The position numbers were made by a program, and so were the translations under genes. 64,000 nucleotides of DNA, from assembly GCF_004345365.1 (NCBI RefSeq), contig NZ_SLVF01000008.1, forward strand, positions 372,001-436,000. The letters run 5' to 3'. Within the stretch, counting starts at the first letter, position 1, and each line of letters begins with the position of its first letter. This document shows positions 59,575-64,000 of the stretch, piece by piece. The notes beneath the pieces are model-generated. The model had not been told where the DNA came from, made no database searches, and worked only from the letters and a program-made list of their open reading frames with translations. Source of the stretch: Kribbella sp. VKM Ac-2568 (GTDB taxonomy: Bacteria > Actinomycetota > Actinomycetes > Propionibacteriales > Kribbellaceae).

Positions 59575-61113
59575 TCACACGGCCTGAAGGCCGGGTCGGC
59601 CCTCTTCGATCACGAACGACTTCACCGTGGACGCCGCGGCGTCGTGCTCCGAGACCTTCGCCACGGCCCGGAAGTCGGCCCGCAGCTGCGTCGGGCTGAT
59701 CGTCGTCCGGACGTAGCCGCGCCGGTTGTTGTAGAACTTCAGCCAAGGGTTGGTGCCGACGTCGGGGATCGCGGTGGCACCGTCGCCGTCACCGCTGGAG
59801 GTGACCGAGCTGGTCACCAGCTCGCTGCCGATGACGGCCGAGGCAGGATTGTTGTAGTCGGCAACCAGGTTGCTCGCCCAGGCGCGGTGGACATCACCGG
59901 TGAGGACCACGGGGTTCCGAGTGGCGCGGTCGACCCAGCCCTGCTGGATCCGGGCCCGAGAGGCGCGGTAGCCGTCCCACGAGTCCATGCTCGCGCCGGT
60001 CGAGTTGAACCGCCGCGCGAAGAACACCTGCTGGCCGATGATGTCCCAGGTGCCGGAGTGCTGGGCGAGTCCGTCGAGCAGCCAGGTCTCCTGGGCGTTG
60101 CCGGGCAGGCTGCGGGACGCCAGATCCGCGTCCGAGCAGATCTTCCAGCCGTCGCCACACGCCTGGTCGTTGCGGTACTGCCGGGTGTCGAGCATGTGGA
60201 AGGTGGCGAGGTTTCCCCACCCGAGCCTGCGGTACAGCGGGATGCTGTTGCCGTTGTTGGCCTGCGCCGGCCGCAGCGGCATGTTCTCGTAGTACGCCTG
60301 GTAGGCGGCGGTCCGCCGGGCGGTCCACTGGGCCGTGGTCAGCGACGGGGTGCTGTCCGCCCGCACCATGTTGGCGTAGTTGTTCTCCACCTCGTGGTCG
60401 TCCGGTACGACGATCCACGGCGCGACCGCGTGCGCGGCCTGCAGATCCGGGTCCGACTTGTACTGCGCGTAGCGGCGGCGGTAGTCCGCGAGCGACACGA
60501 TCTCCGTGGCACCCAGGTGGAGTCGCGTGCGGCCCGCCGTGGCCGGGTACTCGTAGATGTAGTCGCCCAGGAAGAGGATCAGGCCAGGGTTGTCCTCGGC
60601 CATCCGGCGGTACGCGGTGTAGTAGCCCTCCTCGTAGTGCGCGCACGAGGTGAAGGCCATTACGAGATCTCGGCCGTTGGTGCCGTTGGCCGGAGCGGTG
60701 CGGGTCCGGCCGACGGAGGAGAGGTGACCCTGGGCGCGGAAGCGGTAGTAGTAGTCCGAGTCGGGGTTGAGGCCGTTCGCGACCACGTGCACGGAGTGGG
60801 CGGCCCCATAGGTCGCCGTCACCTGTCCCTGCGTGACAAGCGTGGTGAAGCGGTCGTTCGTCGACACCTGCCAGTCGACGGTGACGTTGGTGTTGGCCAT
60901 GCCACCTTGGCCGTCGGCGTTGAGTGGCGAAGGGGCCAGCCGGGTCCACAGCACGACACTGCTCGCATCGGGTTCACCCGAGGCGACGCCGAGCTGGAAC
61001 GGGTACGGAACTGCTGCGGTAGCGGTGATGATGCTGGAGTGGGCGGGCAGTGCGGTGGCACCGGCCGCCGCTAGTCCACCGAGGACAAGGGTTCGACGAC
61101 TGATCGGTCTCAT
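59575..61113 (-). CDS. phoD: Alkaline phosphatase D, Tat-exported
   Basis: A 512-residue secreted phosphodiesterase/phosphatase. The Tat signal is ISRRTLVLGGLAAAGATAL. A fibronectin-like N-terminal domain (about 40-135) leads to the metal site: FTSCAHYEEGYYTAYRRM, LILFLGDYIYEY, PWIVVPDDHEVENNYANM, and VVLTGDVHRAWASNL. These are the PhoD landmarks for Fe/Ca binding. It releases phosphate from organic phosphates when phosphate is scarce. The ATG at 61113 has GAAGGTGAGG upstream; an in-frame GTG nine nt earlier is possible. No clear Pho box is seen upstream. Likely cotranscribed with the secreted repeat protein. Confidence 0.9.
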   Translation of the reverse strand: MRPISRRTLVLGGLAAAGATALPAHSSIITATAAVPYPFQLGVASGEPDASSVVLWTRLAPSPLNADGQGGMANTNVTVDWQVSTNDRFTTLVTQGQVTATYGAAHSVHVVANGLNPDSDYYYRFRAQGHLSSVGRTRTAPANGTNGRDLVMAFTSCAHYEEGYYTAYRRMAEDNPGLILFLGDYIYEYPATAGRTRLHLGATEIVSLADYRRRYAQYKSDPDLQAAHAVAPWIVVPDDHEVENNYANMVRADSTPSLTTAQWTARRTAAYQAYYENMPLRPAQANNGNSIPLYRRLGWGNLATFHMLDTRQYRNDQACGDGWKICSDADLASRSLPGNAQETWLLDGLAQHSGTWDIIGQQVFFARRFNSTGASMDSWDGYRASRARIQQGWVDRATRNPVVLTGDVHRAWASNLVADYNNPASAVIGSELVTSSVTSSGDGDGATAIPDVGTNPWLKFYNNRRGYVRTTISPTQLRADFRAVAKVSEHDAAASTVKSFVIEEGRPGLQAV

Positions 61114-61266
61114 GGGCCTCACCTTCAGAAATGCGCATGGCGGCAGGCCCCTCGGACAGATGAAACGGGCGGAAACATCCGGGAACCTCCAGGGCGGTGG
61201 TAGTTCGTTCCCATAGTCACCGCAATTGCGTAACTTTTCTACGGCGCGTGACCGGGCAGTACCTCT

Positions 61267-61284
61267 CCGGCGCCGAAACGCCGG
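61267..61284 (-). terminator. Short hairpin after cytochrome oxidase gene
   Basis: CCGGCG-CCGAAA-CGCCGG, a 6-bp stem, lies 20 nt beyond the stop of the oxidase gene on its own strand, before the PhoD promoter region. A modest terminator candidate. Confidence 0.4.
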
Positions 61285-61305
61285 GCCGGTCAGGGTGTGA
61301 CGCGG

Positions 61306-63063
61306 TCAGGTGTTGTCCGGGTCCTCGTTCTGGCGCAGGTTGTCGACCCGGCCCTGGTCCTCGCCGGCGTCGAGCAGGTTGTCCTTCGACGCACCGCTGT
61401 CGGGGTACTCCGACAGCGCGATCTCCGGGTGGTGCAGGTCGAACGCCGGGCTCTCGGACCGGATCCGCGGCAGGGTGACGAAGTTGTGCCGCGGCGGCGG
61501 GGACGAAGTGGCCCACTCCAGCGACCGGCCCCAACCCCACGGGTCGTCGACCCCGACCAGCGGCGATCTACGGGACTTGTAGACGTTGTAGAAGAACGGC
61601 AACATCGACAGCCCGAGGATGAACGCCCCGACGCTGGACACCTGGTTGAGCGTGGTGAAGCCCTCGTTGGCCCCGTACGTCGCGTAGCGGCGCGGCATGC
61701 CTTCCACACCGAGCCAGTGCTGGACGAGGAAGGTGGTGTGGAAGCCGATGAACAGCAACCAGAAGTGGAGTTTGCCGAGTCGCTCGTCGAGCATCCGGCC
61801 GGTCATCTTCGGCCACCAGAAGTAGAAGCCCGCGAACATTGCGAACACCACGGTCCCGAAGACGACGTAGTGGAAGTGCGCGACCACGAAGTACGTGTCG
61901 GTGACCTGGTAGTCCAGCGGGGGTGACGCGAGGATCACGCCGGTGAGTCCGCCGAACAGGAACGTCGTGAGGAACCCCACGGCCCACAACATGGGCGTTT
62001 CGAAGGAGAGGGAACCGCCCCACATCGTGCCGATCCAGTTGAAGAACTTCACCCCGGTCGGCACCGCGATCAGGAATGACATGAAGGAGAAGAACGGCAG
62101 GTTCACTCCGCCGGTGGCGAACATGTGGTGCGCCCACACGGCGATGGAGAGCGCGCCGATGGCCAGCGTCGCGGCGACCAGGCCGATGTAGCCGAAGATC
62201 GGTTTGCGGCTGAAGACCGGCAGGACCTCGGTGATGATGCCGAAGAATGGCAGCGCGATGATGTAGACCTCGGGATGGCCGAAGAACCAGAACAGGTGTT
62301 GCCACAGCAGTGCGCCGCCGTTGGCCGCGTCGTACACGTGCGCGCCCAGGGCGCGATCGGCCTCCAGCATCAGCAGGGCGCCGGCCAAGATCGGGAACGC
62401 GATCAGTACGAGCAGCGACGTGATCAGGGTGTTCCACACGAAGATGGGCAGCCGGAACATCGTCATGCCGGGAGCCCGCATGGTGATGATCGTGGTGACG
62501 AAGTTGACCGCACCCAGGATGGTGCCCAGACCGGCCATCCACAGACCCATGATCCAAAGGTCACCGCCGACGCCCGGCGAGCGAACCCCGTTCGACAGAG
62601 GCGAGTACGCCGTCCAGCCGAAGTCGGCGGCGCCACCGGGCGTCAGGAAGCCGGCCAGCGCCATGAGTCCACCGAACAGGAACAGCCAGAAGCTGAACAT
62701 GTTGAGCCGCGGGAACGCCACATCGGGGGCGCCGATCTGCACCGGCATGATCACGTTGGCGAACCCGACGAACAGCGGCGTCGCGAACAGCAGCAGCATG
62801 ATCGTGCCGTGCATGGTGAAGAGCTGGTTGTAGACCTCTTCGTTCACGATCTGCAGACCCGGCTTGGCGAGCTCGGCGCGGATCAGCAGCGCCATCACGC
62901 CGGCGGCCAGGAAGAACGCGAACGAGGTGATCAGGTACAGCTGACCGATCACCTTGTGATCGGTCGTGGTGAGCAGCCGCACGGCCACCACACCGAGGCG
63001 ACGCCGGGGGACCGTCAGGGACGGACCGATCGTCGCCGAGCGGCGTTCGTCGAGGCTGGTCAC
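61306..63063 (-). CDS. ctaD: Cytochrome c oxidase subunit I (aa3 type)
   Basis: A 585-residue polytopic membrane protein, the catalytic subunit of the aa3 oxidase. Typical landmarks are TTTDHKVIGQLYLITSFAFF, LFTMHGTIMLLLFATPLFVG (haem a His), FWFFGHPEVYIIALPFFGI (Cu-B His with the cross-linked Tyr), HHMFATGG, and VVAHFHYVVFGTVVF (haem a3 region). GTG 63063 has GGGAGGG 7 nt before it and gives the usual N-terminus; a longer frame upstream is unlikely. The other oxidase subunits are not in this window, so this may be a second, stand-alone ctaD copy. Confidence 0.93.
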   Translation of the reverse strand: MTSLDERRSATIGPSLTVPRRRLGVVAVRLLTTTDHKVIGQLYLITSFAFFLAAGVMALLIRAELAKPGLQIVNEEVYNQLFTMHGTIMLLLFATPLFVGFANVIMPVQIGAPDVAFPRLNMFSFWLFLFGGLMALAGFLTPGGAADFGWTAYSPLSNGVRSPGVGGDLWIMGLWMAGLGTILGAVNFVTTIITMRAPGMTMFRLPIFVWNTLITSLLVLIAFPILAGALLMLEADRALGAHVYDAANGGALLWQHLFWFFGHPEVYIIALPFFGIITEVLPVFSRKPIFGYIGLVAATLAIGALSIAVWAHHMFATGGVNLPFFSFMSFLIAVPTGVKFFNWIGTMWGGSLSFETPMLWAVGFLTTFLFGGLTGVILASPPLDYQVTDTYFVVAHFHYVVFGTVVFAMFAGFYFWWPKMTGRMLDERLGKLHFWLLFIGFHTTFLVQHWLGVEGMPRRYATYGANEGFTTLNQVSSVGAFILGLSMLPFFYNVYKSRRSPLVGVDDPWGWGRSLEWATSSPPPRHNFVTLPRIRSESPAFDLHHPEIALSEYPDSGASKDNLLDAGEDQGRVDNLRQNEDPDNT

Positions 63064-63177
63064 TGTGGCCCTCCCGTCAAATCGGTGGCCGGGCAACGGT
63101 CCGGCAGGGGAGGACGGCGGCTGCCAGGGTCCTTGCCCCCTCCCCAGACTGCGCGCTTACCGCCCAGTTGTGAAGGG

Positions 63178-64000
63178 TCAGCCGGACAGCTGGGCGGCGT
63201 GGTCGGGGACCTGGGTCTGCATGTCACGCGGGGTGCGTTCGTAGCCTTTCGACGGGGGCCGGGGCGGGAGCGCGAGCGGCGGGCGCTGGACCTCGAAGTA
63301 CGGGACGGTCGCGAGCAGGTGGGCGATCATGTTGATCCGCGCGGCGCGCTTGTCCTCGCTCTCGACGACGTACCACGGGGCCTCGGGGATGTCGGTGTGC
63401 ACGAACATCTCGTCCTTGGCGCGGGAGTAGTCCTCCCAGCGGGCGATCGACTCCAGGTCCATCGGCGAGAGTTTCCAGCGGCGCATCGGGTCCTCGAGGC
63501 GTTTGCGGAAGCGGTTCTCCTGCTCGTTGTCGCTGACGGAGAACCAGTACTTGCGCAGCAGCACGCCGTCCTCGACCAGTAGCCGCTCGAAGATCGGGGA
63601 CTGGTGCAGGAACCGGCTGTACTCCTGGTTCGTGCAGAAGTTCATCACCCGTTCGACCCCGGCGCGGTTGTACCAGCTGCGGTCGAACAGCACGATCTCG
63701 CCGGCCGCCGGAAGGTGCTCGATGTAGCGCTGGAAGTACCACTGGGTGCGCTGCCGCTCGGTGGGCGCCGGCAGGGCCACGATCCGGGCGACGCGGGGGT
63801 TGAGGAACTCCGTGACCCGCTTGATCGTGCTGCCCTTACCGGCCGCGTCGCGACCTTCGAAGACCACCACGACCCGCGCGCCCTCGACCCGGACCCACTC
63901 CTGCAGCTTGACCAGCTCTGCCTGCAGGCGGATCAGCTCCCGCTCGTACAGCTTCTTCGGCACCCGCTTGACGGGCTGCCGGCTCTTCTCCTTGTCGCGA
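63178..64000 (-). CDS. ppk2: Polyphosphate kinase 2 (cut by window end)
   Basis: At least 274 residues of a PPK2-family kinase. Walker A is VVFEGRDAAGKGSTIKRV, Walker B/lid FDRSWYNRAGVERVMNFCTN, with LRKYWFSVSDNEQENRF, MDLESIARWEDYSRAKDEMF and DIPEAPWYVVESEDKRAARI. It uses polyphosphate to make NTP from NDP or the reverse. A GTG at 63963 could start the protein, but the frame stays open to the window end (RDKEKSRQPVKRVPKKLYER), in line with longer homologues, so the 5' end lies outside. The downstream oxidase gene is 114 bp away. Confidence 0.9.
   Translation of the reverse strand, partial: RDKEKSRQPVKRVPKKLYERELIRLQAELVKLQEWVRVEGARVVVVFEGRDAAGKGSTIKRVTEFLNPRVARIVALPAPTERQRTQWYFQRYIEHLPAAGEIVLFDRSWYNRAGVERVMNFCTNQEYSRFLHQSPIFERLLVEDGVLLRKYWFSVSDNEQENRFRKRLEDPMRRWKLSPMDLESIARWEDYSRAKDEMFVHTDIPEAPWYVVESEDKRAARINMIAHLLATVPYFEVQRPPLALPPRPPSKGYERTPRDMQTQVPDHAAQLSG

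Noticed and set aside
1..64000. tRNA, rRNA, CRISPR arrays, insertion sequences
   Set aside because: No GGTTCGAATCC-type T-arm with a matching acceptor stem, no conserved rRNA segment, no regular spaced repeats and no transposase were recognised.

Overview
The window is GC-rich DNA (roughly 70%) with tightly packed genes, many GTG starts and 1-4 nt stop/start overlaps. It carries actinomycete marker families: mycothiol-type maleylpyruvate isomerase fold, LuxR with a large AAA module, a BTAD/SARP-type regulator, a SigJ-like ECF sigma factor, a 13E12 (DUF222) HNH nuclease and many Tat signals. A soil actinomycete, perhaps Kribbella or a relative in the Propionibacteriales, is my best guess; the genus is inference only. 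I see no rRNA, tRNA, CRISPR array, insertion sequence or replication origin.

Layout. 0.2-8 kb: a DUF2231 membrane protein, a large sacsin/Hsp90-like GHKL ATPase, and a block with two SAM methyltransferases, a carboxymuconolactone-decarboxylase-like protein and a BTAD-TPR regulator. 8.1-13.8 kb: a complete dipeptide/oligosaccharide-type ABC importer behind a readable promoter with an overlapping inverted repeat. 13.9-16 kb: a Tat-exported phospholipase C. 16.2-21.6 kb: a four-gene translationally coupled signalling operon (GAF-GAF hybrid histidine kinase, lone receiver, receiver-cyclase, PGM1-type ATP-grasp ligase). 21.6-25 kb: a GGCT-like protein, a methyltransferase and a secreted M6 metalloprotease. 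25.3-27.2 kb: a three-gene set of a cysteine-rich double-psi-barrel protein, a Tat-secreted beta-rich protein and a MauE-like membrane protein. 27.2-43.7 kb: ordinary metabolic and regulatory genes (succinate-semialdehyde dehydrogenase family, redox cluster with an XRE regulator, NDH-2-like enzyme, LuxR regulator, SigJ-like sigma, GNAT, hydrolase, fumarate-reductase/aspartate-oxidase-like flavoprotein, membrane protein).

44-51.4 kb is the most striking accessory block: an S8 subtilase with no signal peptide faces a TPR-CHAT (caspase-like) protease. The protease is followed on the same strand by an ECF sigma factor, a small unknown protein that overlaps it, a four-PASTA membrane protein and another unknown. 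I read this as a candidate protease-sigma signalling or defence module. 51.4-55.5 kb: a LexA-like autoprotease, a DUF222-HNH gene, and a scar where about 300 bp of that gene's 5' end and promoter are duplicated and fused to a decayed phosphotransferase. 55.5-64 kb: a VOC protein, a GMC oxidoreductase with an extra N-terminal domain, a secreted repeat protein, PhoD, cytochrome c oxidase subunit I and a PPK2 gene cut by the window end.
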